Part shown: positions 32,680-41,208 of the stretch, piece after piece
Position numbering within the stretch: position 1 is the stretch's first letter
Layout of the letters: each line of letters opens with the position of its first letter
DNA from: Clostridia bacterium
GTDB lineage: Bacteria > Bacillota > Clostridia > Christensenellales > Borkfalkiaceae
NCBI GenBank assembly: GCA_021202395.1
Contig: JAJQDC010000062.1
Span: 124,001-188,000 of the forward strand
Reading direction: 5' to 3'
DNA: 64,000 nucleotides
Position numbers and translations under genes: made by a program
Notes under the pieces: generated by a model
What the model saw: only the letters and a program-made list of their open reading frames with translations
Databases searched by the model: none
Told to the model about the DNA's origin: nothing

Positions 32680-33144
32680 ATGGATGAATTAAGTTTAGCA
32701 CATTGTAAATACGAATGCAAGTACCATATAGTTTTTGCACCAAAATTTCGTAGGCAAGTTATATATGGGAAGTTAAAGAGAGAGATAGGTCAAATACTCC
32801 GCAAGTTGTGTGAATATAAGGGCATAGAAATATTGGAGGCAAATGCGTGTAAAGATCACATACATATGCTTTTGTCAATACCGCCCAAGTATAGCGTAGC
32901 GCAAGTCATGGGATACCTGAAAGGCAAAAGCAGCCTGATGATATTTGATAAGTTTGCGAATCTGAAGTACAAATACGGGAATCGACACTTTTTGTGTAAA
33001 GGATACTATGTAAGTACGGTAGGGCGCAACGAAAAAAAGATAGCGGAATATATACAAAACCAGTTGCAAGAAGATATGGCAAACGAGCAACTGACGATGA
33101 AAGAGTATATAGACCCGTTTGGTGAAGATGAAGGCAAAAAATAA
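32680..33144 (+). CDS. tnpA: IS200/IS605 family transposase TnpA
   Basis: A 154-residue Y1 single-strand transposase. The HUH metal motif is His60-Ile-His62 in CKDHIHMLLSIPP. The catalytic tyrosine is most likely Tyr124 in AEYIQNQ, after the conserved GYYVSTVGRNE. The N-terminal YHIVFAPKFRR is typical. Nothing is interrupted, and an AGGAGG site lies before the ATG, so the element may be active. It cuts and joins single-stranded DNA ends at hairpins, usually during replication. Confidence 0.95.
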   Translation: MDELSLAHCKYECKYHIVFAPKFRRQVIYGKLKREIGQILRKLCEYKGIEILEANACKDHIHMLLSIPPKYSVAQVMGYLKGKSSLMIFDKFANLKYKYGNRHFLCKGYYVSTVGRNEKKIAEYIQNQLQEDMANEQLTMKEYIDPFGEDEGKK

Positions 33145-33164
33145 GGCTGCTTTAGCAGCAGCCT
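33144..33164 (-). terminator. Hairpin after tnpA, terminator-like on the minus strand
   Basis: An 8-bp stem AGGCTGCT/AGCAGCCT (33144-33151 with 33157-33164). On the minus strand it is followed by TATTTTTT, so it would stop readthrough from leuS into the antisense of tnpA; on the plus strand the tail is A-rich. Confidence 0.6.
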
Positions 33165-33219
33165 GAAAAAATATGCGGTTGGCGGCTACTTAACCACGCG
33201 AATAGCGTCGCCGGTACCA

Positions 33220-33263
33220 TGCCCTTATAGGGCAAGTGCAAACTACGCGTTGAACGCGTAGTT
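33220..33263. repeat. Right-end palindromes of the IS and possible leuS terminator
   Basis: TGCCCT/AGGGCA with a TAT loop (33220-33234) and a 10-bp stem AACTACGCGT/ACGCGTAGTT with a TGA loop (33241-33263). The second lies five bases beyond the leuS stop and could end its transcript. Confidence 0.6.
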
Positions 33264-33268
33264 GTGAT

Positions 33269-35677
33269 TTATAAAATTATATTAATAAGGCGTTTGGGTA
33301 CTATAATAAATTTTTTAATCGGCTTGCCTTCTATAAGCGGTTTGATATTGCCGTCAGATTTAACAATCTCTTCTATTTCTGCATTGGTAATGTCTACGGG
33401 AATGTTTATTTTAGCTTTTATTTTGCTGTTAATCTGTACTGCATATTCAAAGGTATCGTCGCCGCACTTGCTTTCATCGTACTCGGGCCATTTTTCGTAA
33501 GAGATAGTCCCGTTGTGCCCCAGTACGGTATTCCATATTTCTTCGGTAATGAAGGGGATAACGGGGTTAATAAGCTTTATAAATCCTTCGGCGTATTCCC
33601 TGGGGAACTTTCTGCCGTCGCCGATTTCTTTGTAAACGGCATTAATAAACACCATCATCTGCGAAATAGCGGTGTTAACCTTCATATTAAGGTAATCTTC
33701 ACCGACTTTCTTTACCGTCTGGTTATAAATTTTTTCAAGATTTTTGTTGGGCTCCCCGCTTATTGCGTCAAGCTCGAAATACAGCCTGTGAATCCTGTCT
33801 ATAAACTTTTTTACGCCTTCTATGTTTTTGGTGTTCCAGGGTTTGGTGTCAGCAACGGGGCCCATAAACATTTCGTACATACGCAAAACGTCGGCGCCGT
33901 AATCACGCACTACGTCGTTGGGGTTAATTACGTTACCCAAAGATTTAGACATCTTTTGTCCGTCTTCGCCTAAAATCATACCCTGGTGAAAGAGCTTTTT
34001 AAAAGGTTCTTTATAAGGGACGTACCCTTTTTCGTAAAGGAAGTTATTCCAGAAGCGGGAATAGAGCAGGTGCCCTACAAGGTGTTCCTTGCCGCCGCAG
34101 TAAAAATCAACGGGCATCCAGTGCTTTAACAGGTCGTAATTAGCAAATTCCTTGTCGTTGTGGGGGTCGCAGTAGCGCAAAAAGTACCAGCTTGAACCTG
34201 CCGAACCGGGCATTGTTGCTGTTTCGCGCTTGCCTTTTACGCCGTTAACGGTTACGTTAACCCAGTCTTGCGCATTGTCAAGCGGAGCCTTGCCGCCGTG
34301 AGCCTTGTAGTCATCCATTTCAGGAAGAGTAAGGGGAAGCTCGCTGTCGGGTAAAACTACGTCTTCGCCGTTTTCAAGATGGACAACGGGAACAGGCTCG
34401 CCCCAGTAGCGCTGTCTTGCAAATATCCATTCACGCAGTTTGTAAGAAACTGTCTTTTTGCCGCAGTTGTGCTCGGTGAGCCACTGCGCCATTTTATCTA
34501 TCGCATCCTGTTTATTTAAACCGTTAAGGAAGCCTGAATTGATGTGGGTTCCGTCGCCCGTGTAGGCTTCTTTTGATATATTGCCGCCTTCAAGCACCTG
34601 TATAATGGGTATATTGAATTTTTTAGCAAATTCGTAGTCCCTTGTGTCGTGTGCGGGCACAGCCATAATGGCGCCCGTGCCGTAAGACGTTAAAACGTAA
34701 TCGCTGATATAAACGGGAATCTTGCTGCCGTTTACGGGGTTGACTGCATAAGCACCGGTAAACGCACCAGTCTTTTCTTTATTTAATTCGGTGCGTTCCA
34801 GTTCAGATTTGCTTGCACAAACTTTTTTATATTCGTCTACAATATTTTTCTGTTCAGGAGTAGTAATCTCGTCTATAAGTTTGTGTTCGGGTGCAAGAAC
34901 GCAGTAGGTAGCGCCAAAAAGGGTATCGCAGCGTGTGGTGAATACCGTAAAGCTTTTATCCGTTCCGTCAATTTTAAAATCTACGTTTGCACCTACAGAT
35001 TTACCTATCCAGTTGCGCTGTGCCGTTTTTGAAGCTTCAGGCCAGTCAAGATCGTCAAGCCCCTGCAAAAGCACTTCGGCGTATTTGTTTATGTCAATTA
35101 CCCATTGCTTCATGTTTTTGCGTACAACGGGGTAGCCGCCGCGCTCGCTCTTGCCGTCTATAATTTCGTCGTTTGCAAGCACGGTACCAAGCTCTTCGCA
35201 CCAGTTTACGGGTACGTCTGCATATCTTGCAAGGCCAGCTTCGTAAAGCTGCTTGAATATCCACTGCGTCCATTTGTAGTACGAAGGGTCGCAGGTAGAA
35301 ACTGTCTGCGTATAGTCGTACGAAAGACCCAACATCTTTAACTGGGAAGTAAATGTTTCTATATTCTTTTGAGTAAATTCACCGGGATGGTTGCCCGTTT
35401 TTATTGCGTATTGTTCCGCAGGCAGACCAAATGAGTCAAAACCGATGGGGTGCAGAACGTTGTAGCCCTGCATCCTTTTCATGCGGGCAATTATATCCGT
35501 TGCCGTGTAACCTTCCGGGTGCCCTACGTGCAAGCCCGCACCCGAAGGGTAGGGGAACATATCAAGAACATAATATTTAGGTTTAGAAAAATCGTGAAGG
35601 TCGGTATGGAAAGTCTGGTTGTCATCCCAATACTTAGACCATTTTTTTTCTACGTCGTTAAAATTTGTGTAAGCCAT
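33269..35677 (-). CDS. leuS: Leucyl-tRNA synthetase
   Basis: An 802-residue class I synthetase that charges tRNA-Leu. The HIGH motif reads HVGH in [17 protein letters not shown]. The editing (CP1) domain lies between residues ~220 and 410 ([27 protein letters not shown]). The KMSKS loop is complete ([15 protein letters not shown]). The anticodon-binding domain covers the C-terminal third. It has a short leader with a SigA promoter and, unlike divergent thrS, no T-box. It is transcribed alone. Confidence 0.98.
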   Translation of the reverse strand: MAYTNFNDVEKKWSKYWDDNQTFHTDLHDFSKPKYYVLDMFPYPSGAGLHVGHPEGYTATDIIARMKRMQGYNVLHPIGFDSFGLPAEQYAIKTGNHPGEFTQKNIETFTSQLKMLGLSYDYTQTVSTCDPSYYKWTQWIFKQLYEAGLARYADVPVNWCEELGTVLANDEIIDGKSERGGYPVVRKNMKQWVIDINKYAEVLLQGLDDLDWPEASKTAQRNWIGKSVGANVDFKIDGTDKSFTVFTTRCDTLFGATYCVLAPEHKLIDEITTPEQKNIVDEYKKVCASKSELERTELNKEKTGAFTGAYAVNPVNGSKIPVYISDYVLTSYGTGAIMAVPAHDTRDYEFAKKFNIPIIQVLEGGNISKEAYTGDGTHINSGFLNGLNKQDAIDKMAQWLTEHNCGKKTVSYKLREWIFARQRYWGEPVPVVHLENGEDVVLPDSELPLTLPEMDDYKAHGGKAPLDNAQDWVNVTVNGVKGKRETATMPGSAGSSWYFLRYCDPHNDKEFANYDLLKHWMPVDFYCGGKEHLVGHLLYSRFWNNFLYEKGYVPYKEPFKKLFHQGMILGEDGQKMSKSLGNVINPNDVVRDYGADVLRMYEMFMGPVADTKPWNTKNIEGVKKFIDRIHRLYFELDAISGEPNKNLEKIYNQTVKKVGEDYLNMKVNTAISQMMVFINAVYKEIGDGRKFPREYAEGFIKLINPVIPFITEEIWNTVLGHNGTISYEKWPEYDESKCGDDTFEYAVQINSKIKAKINIPVDITNAEIEEIVKSDGNIKPLIEGKPIKKFIIVPKRLINIIL

Positions 35678-35715
35678 AATAAAAATAACCCGTCAAAATT
35701 AAATTATTCTTAATA

Positions 35716-35744
35716 ATTATACTAAAAAAGCTTTACATTAGCAA
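35716..35744 (-). promoter_or_regulatory. Promoter of leuS
   Basis: Minus-strand TTGCTA (35739-35744), 17-base spacer, TATAAT (35716-35721); leader about 32 bases. Confidence 0.75.
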
Positions 35745-35822
35745 ATAAATCAAACGCTTTTGCTGTAAAAAAATATAAGATAAAATGGTACGGTTTTATT
35801 AAATAAAAATGCTTAAAAGCAG

Positions 35823-35851
35823 TTGACAAATCAAATATAAAATATTAATAT
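35823..35851 (+). promoter_or_regulatory. Promoter of the T-box/thrS transcript
   Basis: TTGACA (35823-35828), 17-base spacer, TAATAT (35846-35851). Confidence 0.8.
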
Positions 35852-35861
35852 ATTAAATACC

Positions 35862-36076
35862 GAAGCAAAAGACAAGTAGCTTTGCCTTTAAGTATTTTCA
35901 GAGAGCGGAACCTTTGGCTGCAAGTTCCGTAATGCACGGCAAATGTGAAACCACTTTTAACATGTTACGGCGACAACATAAAGCGGTCTTTAAGACAATT
36001 AAGGTGGAACCGCGCAAACAAAAATTTTGCGTCCTTAAACTTAGCCTGTACGGCGGTTTAAGGCGTTTTTATTTTT
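35862..36076 (+). promoter_or_regulatory. T-box leader, tRNA-Thr responsive
   Basis: The leader has the order of a T-box riboswitch. Stem I begins around GACAAGTAG, with the AGAGAGCGG segment (35901-35909) and the GGCTGCAAG distal loop. The specifier candidate is ACC (Thr) at 35950-35952, in GTGAA-ACC-A. The T-box sequence AAGGTGGAACCGCG lies at 36001-36014. A terminator follows (stem 36033-36040 with 36056-36063, then a T-run). Uncharged tRNA-Thr should pair with the specifier and T-box, block the terminator and switch on thrS. The tRNA-Thr with GGT anticodon at 51.4 kb reads ACC and is the likely ligand. Confidence 0.93.
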
Positions 36077-36090
36077 TCAGGAGTATTATT

Positions 36091-38046
36091 ATGAAAGTTT
36101 ATTTGAAGAACGGGGAAGAGTTATCTTTAGACGACGGTGCAAATTGCATCGCCGCAGCAAAAGCAGTAAGCGATAGCCTTGCCCGCAATGCGGTAGCTGC
36201 AAAAATCAACGGCAGGCTTTGCGACCTTGCTTCGCCGCTTACGTCGGGCGACAAGGTAGAATTTGTTACGTTAAAGGATAAAGAAGGGCTGGAAGTTTAC
36301 CGTCACACCTGCGCACATGTGCTTGCACAGGCTGTTAAAACAATTTACCCTACCTGTAACCTTGCAATAGGACCTGTAATAGACAACGGCTTTTACTACG
36401 ATATAGATTTCAACACGCCTATTACTCAGGAAGATTTTGAAAAAATAGAGGCAGAGATGGCAAAAATTATAAAAGCCAACACCCCTATAGAAAGGTTTGT
36501 TCTGCCCAAAAAAGAAGCTATAGAGCTCATGACTTCTTATAAAGAAAAGTACAAGGTAGAGCTTATTAACGACCTTCCCGACGACGCAGTAATTTCCTTC
36601 TACAAACAGGGCAGTTTTACCGACCTTTGCCGCGGGCCGCACCTTCCTTCTACTGGCAGGATAAAGGCATTCCGCCTTACTTCGCTTACGGGCGCTTACT
36701 GGCGCGGAAACGAAAATAACAAAATGCTTACCCGTATTTATGGTACCGCATTTGAAAAGAAGAGCCAGTTAGAAGAATACCTTGCCGCCGTAGAAGAAGC
36801 TAAAAAACGCGATCACAACAAACTCGGCAGAGATTTAGGTATTTTTATGACGAGCGAAGTGGTAGGGCAGGGCTTACCCATCCTTATGCCCAAAGGCGCA
36901 AAAATACTGCAGATACTTACCCGCTTTGTAGAAGATGAAGAACAAAAGCGCGGTTTTATGCTTACTAAAACCCCCAATATGGCAAAGTCTGACCTGTACA
37001 AAATTTCAGGACACTGGGACCATTACCGCGACAAGATGTTTGTTCTTGGCGATGTGGACGAAAACGGTGAATCTCCTACGGGCGACGAAATTATGGCGCT
37101 TCGCCCCATGACCTGCCCGTTCCAGTACCAGGTTTATAAAAACGGTCTTAAATCGTACCGGGATCTTCCCTGCCGCTATGCAGAAACTGCTACCGAATTC
37201 CGCAAAGAAGCTTCAGGCGAAATGCACGGTCTTATCCGCATAAGGCAGTTTACACTTTCTGACGGACATATAATTTGTTCCAAAGAGCAGGTAGAAGGGG
37301 AATTCAAGCGCTGCCTTGACCTTTCGTACTACATCCTTGACTGCCTTGGCATGCGAGATGACGTAACTTTCCGTTTTTCAAAAAGGGGTGCGTCCAAGTC
37401 TGATAAGTACATCGATAACGACGAAGCGTGGAACAATACCGAAGCAATGATGAAGGTCATACTTGACGACCTTGGTCTTGACTATGTAGAAGCTGACGAC
37501 GAAGCGGCATTCTACGGACCTAAGCTTGACGTACAGATCAGAAACGTATTCGGCAAAGAAGACACGCTTATTACAATACAGATAGACTTTGCAGCAGGCG
37601 AAAGCTTTAATATGGTTTATGTAGACGAAAACGGCGTACGCCAGCATCCTTACGTAATACACCGCAGCTCTATAGGTTGTTACGAACGTACCCTTGCATT
37701 CCTTATAGAAAAGTATGCAGGCGCATTCCCCTTATGGATTTGCCCTACGCAGGTTAAAATTCTTCCTATTACCGACAGGACAAAAGATTATGCAGACAAA
37801 GTTTGCGATAAGCTTATTTCTTTAGGTATCCGCTGCGAAGTAGACAGCCGAAACGAAAAGGTTGGCTACAAGATAAGGGAAGCAAAGATGGATAAAATTC
37901 CCTACATTCTTGTTGTTGGCGATGCCGAAGAGCAGACGGGTACGGTTAACGTCAATGTGCGCGGTAAAGAAGAAAAGCTTTCAATGAGTCTTGATGAATT
38001 TGCCGAAAAGGTTGTTTACGAAGATAAAAACAAAGTTATTTTTTAA
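36091..38046 (+). CDS. thrS: Threonyl-tRNA synthetase
   Basis: A 651-residue class II synthetase. The start is the ATG at 36091, with AGGAG at 36079-36083; a longer open frame to 35914 runs through the T-box leader and is not coding. Residues ~1-60 are the TGS domain (MKVYLKNGEELSL). The editing domain (HTCAHVLAQAVK, residues ~65-220) removes mischarged serine. The catalytic core shows MRPMTCPFQYQVYK with the zinc Cys, RYAETATEFRKE (motif 2) and HRSSIGCYERTLAFLIE (motif 3). The anticodon domain is C-terminal. Expression is controlled by the T-box ahead of it. Confidence 0.98.
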   Translation: MKVYLKNGEELSLDDGANCIAAAKAVSDSLARNAVAAKINGRLCDLASPLTSGDKVEFVTLKDKEGLEVYRHTCAHVLAQAVKTIYPTCNLAIGPVIDNGFYYDIDFNTPITQEDFEKIEAEMAKIIKANTPIERFVLPKKEAIELMTSYKEKYKVELINDLPDDAVISFYKQGSFTDLCRGPHLPSTGRIKAFRLTSLTGAYWRGNENNKMLTRIYGTAFEKKSQLEEYLAAVEEAKKRDHNKLGRDLGIFMTSEVVGQGLPILMPKGAKILQILTRFVEDEEQKRGFMLTKTPNMAKSDLYKISGHWDHYRDKMFVLGDVDENGESPTGDEIMALRPMTCPFQYQVYKNGLKSYRDLPCRYAETATEFRKEASGEMHGLIRIRQFTLSDGHIICSKEQVEGEFKRCLDLSYYILDCLGMRDDVTFRFSKRGASKSDKYIDNDEAWNNTEAMMKVILDDLGLDYVEADDEAAFYGPKLDVQIRNVFGKEDTLITIQIDFAAGESFNMVYVDENGVRQHPYVIHRSSIGCYERTLAFLIEKYAGAFPLWICPTQVKILPITDRTKDYADKVCDKLISLGIRCEVDSRNEKVGYKIREAKMDKIPYILVVGDAEEQTGTVNVNVRGKEEKLSMSLDEFAEKVVYEDKNKVIF

Positions 38047-38062
38047 AACTGCATAAAAAAAG

Positions 38063-38091
38063 TTGACATTAAAAATAAATTAAGTTATTAT
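38063..38091 (+). promoter_or_regulatory. Promoter of the infC-rpmI-rplT operon
   Basis: TTGACA (38063-38068), 17-base spacer, TATTAT (38086-38091); 17 bases after the thrS stop. Confidence 0.8.
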
Positions 38092-38097
38092 TGTTAG

Positions 38098-38258
38098 GTA
38101 AAGCAAAGGCGAACCCTTTCGCCGTACGGAATACCGTTTCGGCACAATAATGTTAACTTATTGCATTAAGATTTTTTCTTATGTGTTTTTAATGGCATTG
38201 TTTATCGGGTTGCTTTTGCAGCCCGATTTCTTTTAATCGGAAATAACAGGAGAGGTAA
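38098..38258 (+). promoter_or_regulatory. Structured leader of infC with intrinsic terminator (attenuator)
   Basis: About 160 transcribed bases without a gene. Several short hairpins are visible (GGCGAA/TTCGCC near 38110-38125; CAATAA/TTATTG near 38143-38164). A full terminator follows at 38204-38234: a 10-bp stem (38204-38213 with 38218-38227), TTTT loop, then TTCTTTT. A complete terminator before the first gene points to attenuation, as in the ribosomal-protein L20 leaders of Firmicutes. Which molecule controls it cannot be read. Confidence 0.7.
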
Positions 38259-38777
38259 ATTATTATCAAAGATTCTTATTCTATCAACGAAGATATACGC
38301 GACAGGGAAGTAAGGGTAATAGCAGCCGACGGCTCTATGCTTGGTATTGTGCCCACGCAGCAGGCTCTGCGCTCCGCATACGAGCAGGAGCTTGACCTTG
38401 TAAAAATATCTCCTACGGCAAATCCGCCCGTATGCAAAATTATGGACTATTCCAAATTTAAGTACGAGCAGTCTAAAAAAGATAAGGAAAACCGCAGAAA
38501 CCAGACCGTTGTAGAACTTAAAGAAATAAGGCTTTCCATGACCATAGACGTAGGCGACATTGCGGTAAAGACCAAACAGTGCCTTAAATTTTTAGAGGCT
38601 GGCAACAAGGTTAAAGTTTCTATCCGTATGAAGGGCAGGGAAAATTCCCGTTCTTACCAGGGCGTTAAAGTAATGGAAGACTTTTTTGAAGGGCTTGAAG
38701 GCAAAGCGGCAATGGATAAAAAACCCGCTACCGAAGGAAGGAATATTATAATGATTCTTTCCCCCGTAAAAGCCTGA
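38259..38777 (+). CDS. infC: Translation initiation factor IF-3, AUU start
   Basis: About 171-172 residues. IF-3 binds the 30S subunit and checks start codons. The N-domain (INEDIRDREVRVI) and C-domain (ARSMxx-type RGR surface, KVSIRMKGRENS) are typical. The start is unusual: an in-frame TAA lies at 38256-38258, and between it and the first ATG (38337, in the middle of the N-domain) there is no ATG, GTG or TTG. The codons after TAA are ATT ATT ATC AAA, and AGGAGAGG (38248-38255) is correctly placed for one of the ATT codons (38259 or 38262). An AUU start, which IF-3 itself discriminates against, is the known basis of infC autoregulation in E. coli. Confidence 0.93.
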   Translation: MIIKDSYSINEDIRDREVRVIAADGSMLGIVPTQQALRSAYEQELDLVKISPTANPPVCKIMDYSKFKYEQSKKDKENRRNQTVVELKEIRLSMTIDVGDIAVKTKQCLKFLEAGNKVKVSIRMKGRENSRSYQGVKVMEDFFEGLEGKAAMDKKPATEGRNIIMILSPVKA

Positions 38778-38843
38778 CACTGCTTTATCATAGGCGGCTT
38801 TGTGCCGTTTAATAAATTCAAAAATATATCGGAGGTTTAACAT

Positions 38844-39044
38844 ATGCCTAAGCAGAAATCACATAGCAGCACAAAAAAGCGTTTCTGGCTTACAGCTTCC
38901 GGCAGAGTTAAAAGGGCTCACGGCGGCAAGAACCACAAAGCAGAAACCAAAAACAGAAAGAGAAAAAGAAATTTACGTACAAATACGTTTGTTTCAAAAA
39001 CGCAGGAATCTACAGTTAAGTCGATGATTCCTTACAAAGATTAA
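38844..39044 (+). CDS. rpmI: 50S ribosomal protein L35
   Basis: A 66-residue, very basic protein starting MPKQKSHSSTKKRF, with the family stretch RVKRAHGGKNH. A GGAGG site precedes the ATG. It is the middle gene of the conserved infC-rpmI-rplT order, 66 bases behind infC and 19 before rplT. Confidence 0.98.
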   Translation: MPKQKSHSSTKKRFWLTASGRVKRAHGGKNHKAETKNRKRKRNLRTNTFVSKTQESTVKSMIPYKD

Positions 39045-39063
39045 GGAGGAGGTATAAAATCAT

Positions 39064-39414
39064 ATGCGTATTAAAAGAAGTGTTAACGCGCTTAAAAAGC
39101 GCAGAAAGATTCTCCGTCTTTCAAAGGGATACTACGGCAATAAATCAAAGTCTTACAGAATAGCACGTGAAGCGGTTATGAAGTCGCTTAACTACGCTTA
39201 TGTAGGCAGAAGGTTAAGAAAGCGCGACATGCGCAGCCTTTGGATTGCAAGGATCAACGCTGCTGCAAGGCAGAACGGTCTTTCTTATTCTAAATTTATG
39301 CACGGTCTTAAAGTTGCAGGTATCAACCTTAACAGGAAGGTTCTTGCAGATATAGCTGTAAACGATTCAGCTGCTTTTACCGCGCTTGCAGAAAAGGCTA
39401 AGGCAGCCGAATAA
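39064..39414 (+). CDS. rplT: 50S ribosomal protein L20
   Basis: A 116-residue ribosomal protein that binds 23S rRNA early in assembly. The start [17 protein letters not shown], the helix [24 protein letters not shown] and the [11 protein letters not shown] block identify it. In many bacteria L20 represses its own operon by binding the leader. A GGAGGAGG site lies upstream. A terminator follows. Confidence 0.98.
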   Translation: MRIKRSVNALKKRRKILRLSKGYYGNKSKSYRIAREAVMKSLNYAYVGRRLRKRDMRSLWIARINAAARQNGLSYSKFMHGLKVAGINLNRKVLADIAVNDSAAFTALAEKAKAAE

Positions 39415-39443
39415 TAAAATCACAGCCTTGAAACACAGGCTTT

Positions 39444-39485
39444 AAGGCAATACAACATACATCATTGTTAAGTATTGCCTTATTT
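39444..39485 (+). terminator. Terminator of the infC-rpmI-rplT operon
   Basis: A 10-bp stem AAGGCAATAC/GTATTGCCTT (39444-39453 with 39472-39481), 18-base loop with further pairing, and a T-rich tail ending just before the next gene's ATG. Confidence 0.75.
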
Positions 39486-39491
39486 ATTTTT

Positions 39492-40220
39492 ATGATAATA
39501 ACTTCTAAATCTAACCCAAAAGTAAAGGCTTTTGCTTCGCTTAAAGAAAAAAAGTTCCGTAAAGAAAGCGGTGAGTATTTAATAGAAGGCGTAAAGATGG
39601 TTAAAGAATGCCTTGCAGCAGGCAAGGGCGTAACCGCCATAGCCTGTACCGAAGAATATGCACAAACTTTCCAGGACGCTTTGCTCGTTTCTGAAGAGGT
39701 ATTCCATTATATATCGGATGAAAAAAGCCCGCAGGGTGTTTGTGCTTCGGTAAAGATTCCCGATTCAGCGCCCCGACCGCCAAAGGGCAGCTGCATCTTA
39801 TTGGACGGCTTGCAGGATCCGGGCAACGTCGGAACAATAATACGTACCGCCAATGCGGCAGGCTACAGCGAAATATATCTTATAAATTGTGCCGACCCTT
39901 TTTCTCCAAAGGCGGTAAGGGCAAGCATGAGCGGCATCTTTTTTGCTGATGTTATGAGCGGCACTGCAGAAGAAGTATTAACTGCATTATCAGGTATTCC
40001 GCTTGTCTGTGCAGATATGGGCGGGCAGAATGTGTTTGATTTTGCAAAGCCGCAAAAGTTTTGTATTTGTATCGGCAACGAGGGTAACGGCATAAGTAAA
40101 ACGGTAAAAAGTAAATGCATTTACACTGTAGCCATTCCCATGCGGCACACATGCGAAAGCCTTAATGCTGCCGTTTCGGCAGGAATACTTATGTATCTTC
40201 TGGGTTCAGGTAACATGTAA
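39492..40220 (+). CDS. TrmH/SpoU-family RNA 2'-O-methyltransferase
   Basis: A 242-residue SPOUT methyltransferase. The ATG at 39492 (MIITSKSNPKVKAFASLKEK) gives the usual N-terminus; the earlier TTG lies in the operon terminator. Residues ~1-90 are the RNA-binding L30e-like substrate domain. The SPOUT motifs follow: LQDPGNVGTIIRTANAAG (motif 1), CICIGNEGNGIS (motif 2) and CESLNAAVSAGILMY (motif 3, knot). Position downstream of rplT is common for this group. The target nucleotide is unknown. No Shine-Dalgarno site is seen. Confidence 0.93.
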   Translation: MIITSKSNPKVKAFASLKEKKFRKESGEYLIEGVKMVKECLAAGKGVTAIACTEEYAQTFQDALLVSEEVFHYISDEKSPQGVCASVKIPDSAPRPPKGSCILLDGLQDPGNVGTIIRTANAAGYSEIYLINCADPFSPKAVRASMSGIFFADVMSGTAEEVLTALSGIPLVCADMGGQNVFDFAKPQKFCICIGNEGNGISKTVKSKCIYTVAIPMRHTCESLNAAVSAGILMYLLGSGNM

Positions 40221-40243
40221 AATAATTATAAAGAGGTATAAAA

Positions 40244-40984
40244 ATGTCAGGACATTCTAAATGGCATAATATAGCGGCTAAAAAGGGCAAGACAGACGCA
40301 GCCCGCGGCGCAATTTTTACTAAAATAGGAAGGGAACTTGCCGTTGCAGCAAAAAACAACCCCAATCCCGAAACCAACAGCAAACTTGCCGACGTAATAG
40401 CCAAAGCAAAAGCGGCAAATATGCCTAACGAAAATATTAAACGCTCTATCGCAAAAGCTTCTGGCGAACTTGGCGATAAAGATTACAAGGAACTTACTTA
40501 CGAAGGTTACGGCGTTGGCGGCTCCGCCGTTATAGTAACAACGCTTACCGATAATGTAAACAGGACGGCTGGCGACGTGCGCTCAACAATGTCTCGCTGC
40601 GGCGGCCAGCTTGGCAACAACGGCTGCGTATCATATATGTTCGATAAAAAAGGATACATCGTTGCAGAACGCACACCTTCGCTTGACGAAGATACAATGA
40701 TGGAGTATTGCCTTGAAGCCGGTGCCGACGATTATGTTGTGCAGGAAGACGCTTATGAAATTTTCTGCTCTCCAGACAGCTTTTCTGATGTACGCAAATA
40801 TCTTGAAGAAAAGGGCGTAAACTTCCTTCAAGCGGAAGTAAAGATGATTCCCCAGAACTACGTAACGCTTGACAGCGACAAGCTTTCTACATTTATAAAG
40901 ATGATAGACAAGCTTCAGGAACTTGACGACGTGCAGGATGTTTACCACAACGTAGAAATTCCCGAAGAAGACGAAGAAGACTGA
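40244..40984 (+). CDS. yebC: YebC/PmpR family protein
   Basis: A 246-residue protein with the family start MSGHSKWHNIAAKKGKTDA and the helix NMPNENIKRSIAKASGE. The family is described as a transcription regulator, and recent work on relatives links it to translation of proline-rich stretches. The C-terminal end is strongly acidic. A GAGG site precedes the start. A strong terminator follows. Confidence 0.97.
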   Translation: MSGHSKWHNIAAKKGKTDAARGAIFTKIGRELAVAAKNNPNPETNSKLADVIAKAKAANMPNENIKRSIAKASGELGDKDYKELTYEGYGVGGSAVIVTTLTDNVNRTAGDVRSTMSRCGGQLGNNGCVSYMFDKKGYIVAERTPSLDEDTMMEYCLEAGADDYVVQEDAYEIFCSPDSFSDVRKYLEEKGVNFLQAEVKMIPQNYVTLDSDKLSTFIKMIDKLQELDDVQDVYHNVEIPEEDEED

Positions 40985-41002
40985 TAACAACAAAATTTTT
41001 AC

Positions 41003-41031
41003 AGGCGTTCCTTTTTGTGGAACGCCTTTTT
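41003..41031 (+). terminator. Terminator of yebC
   Basis: A 9-bp stem AGGCGTTCC/GGAACGCCT (41003-41011 with 41019-41027) followed by TTTT. Confidence 0.9.
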
Positions 41032-41108
41032 GCTGTATAAAAACTGTTATTATGCCTAAAATATTATTACAAGCGGAAACGCTTTATTATATAGCTTATT
41101 TTTAAATT

Positions 41109-41128
41109 GCCGCTTAGCGGCTGGTTAA
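41109..41128 (-). repeat. Solitary copy of the IS200/IS605 left-end hairpin
   Basis: Read on the minus strand: TTAACCA then GCCGC-TAA-GCGGC. The left end of the IS at 32565 reads TTAACCA then CCCGC-TAA-GCGGG. The two differ at two positions that compensate each other, so the stem is kept. No transposase is adjacent. A further weak hairpin lies at 41143-41171; otherwise the 41032-41208 gap shows no gene. Confidence 0.6.
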
Positions 41129-41208
41129 AAGTAAGCAAACGGGGAGCGCTCTGCACAATAAGGGCGCTTCCTATGTATTTTTGACGTTTTAGCGCAGTAA
41201 GATATTAT

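Larger units (their letters stand above)
32560..33264 (+). mobile_element. IS200/IS605-type insertion element, tnpA only (limits approximate)
   Basis: About 0.7 kb with a single HUH transposase gene flanked by subterminal hairpins and without terminal inverted repeats of the DDE type. The left side has a hairpin at 32569-32587; the right side has palindromes at 33220-33234 and 33241-33263. CCAACCGCA (32645-32653) returns inverted as TGCGGTTGG (33174-33182) around the gene. No tnpB follows, so it is the IS200-like form. The exact cleavage sites cannot be read without an empty site. It lies between the GNAT gene and the 3' end of leuS and disrupts neither. Confidence 0.8.

Noticed and set aside
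32560-33264. IS200 element as part of an OMEGA/IscB-TnpB system
   Set aside because: Only tnpA is present; neither a tnpB/iscB gene nor a guide-RNA-like 3' overlap is seen.
35678-35715. T-box for leuS
   Set aside because: The leuS leader is only ~32 bases from its promoter and has no T-box sequence; the T-box belongs to thrS on the other strand.
35914-36090. Upstream extension of thrS by 59 codons
   Set aside because: The extension runs through the T-box leader including its terminator; the ATG at 36091 has AGGAG and begins the TGS domain.
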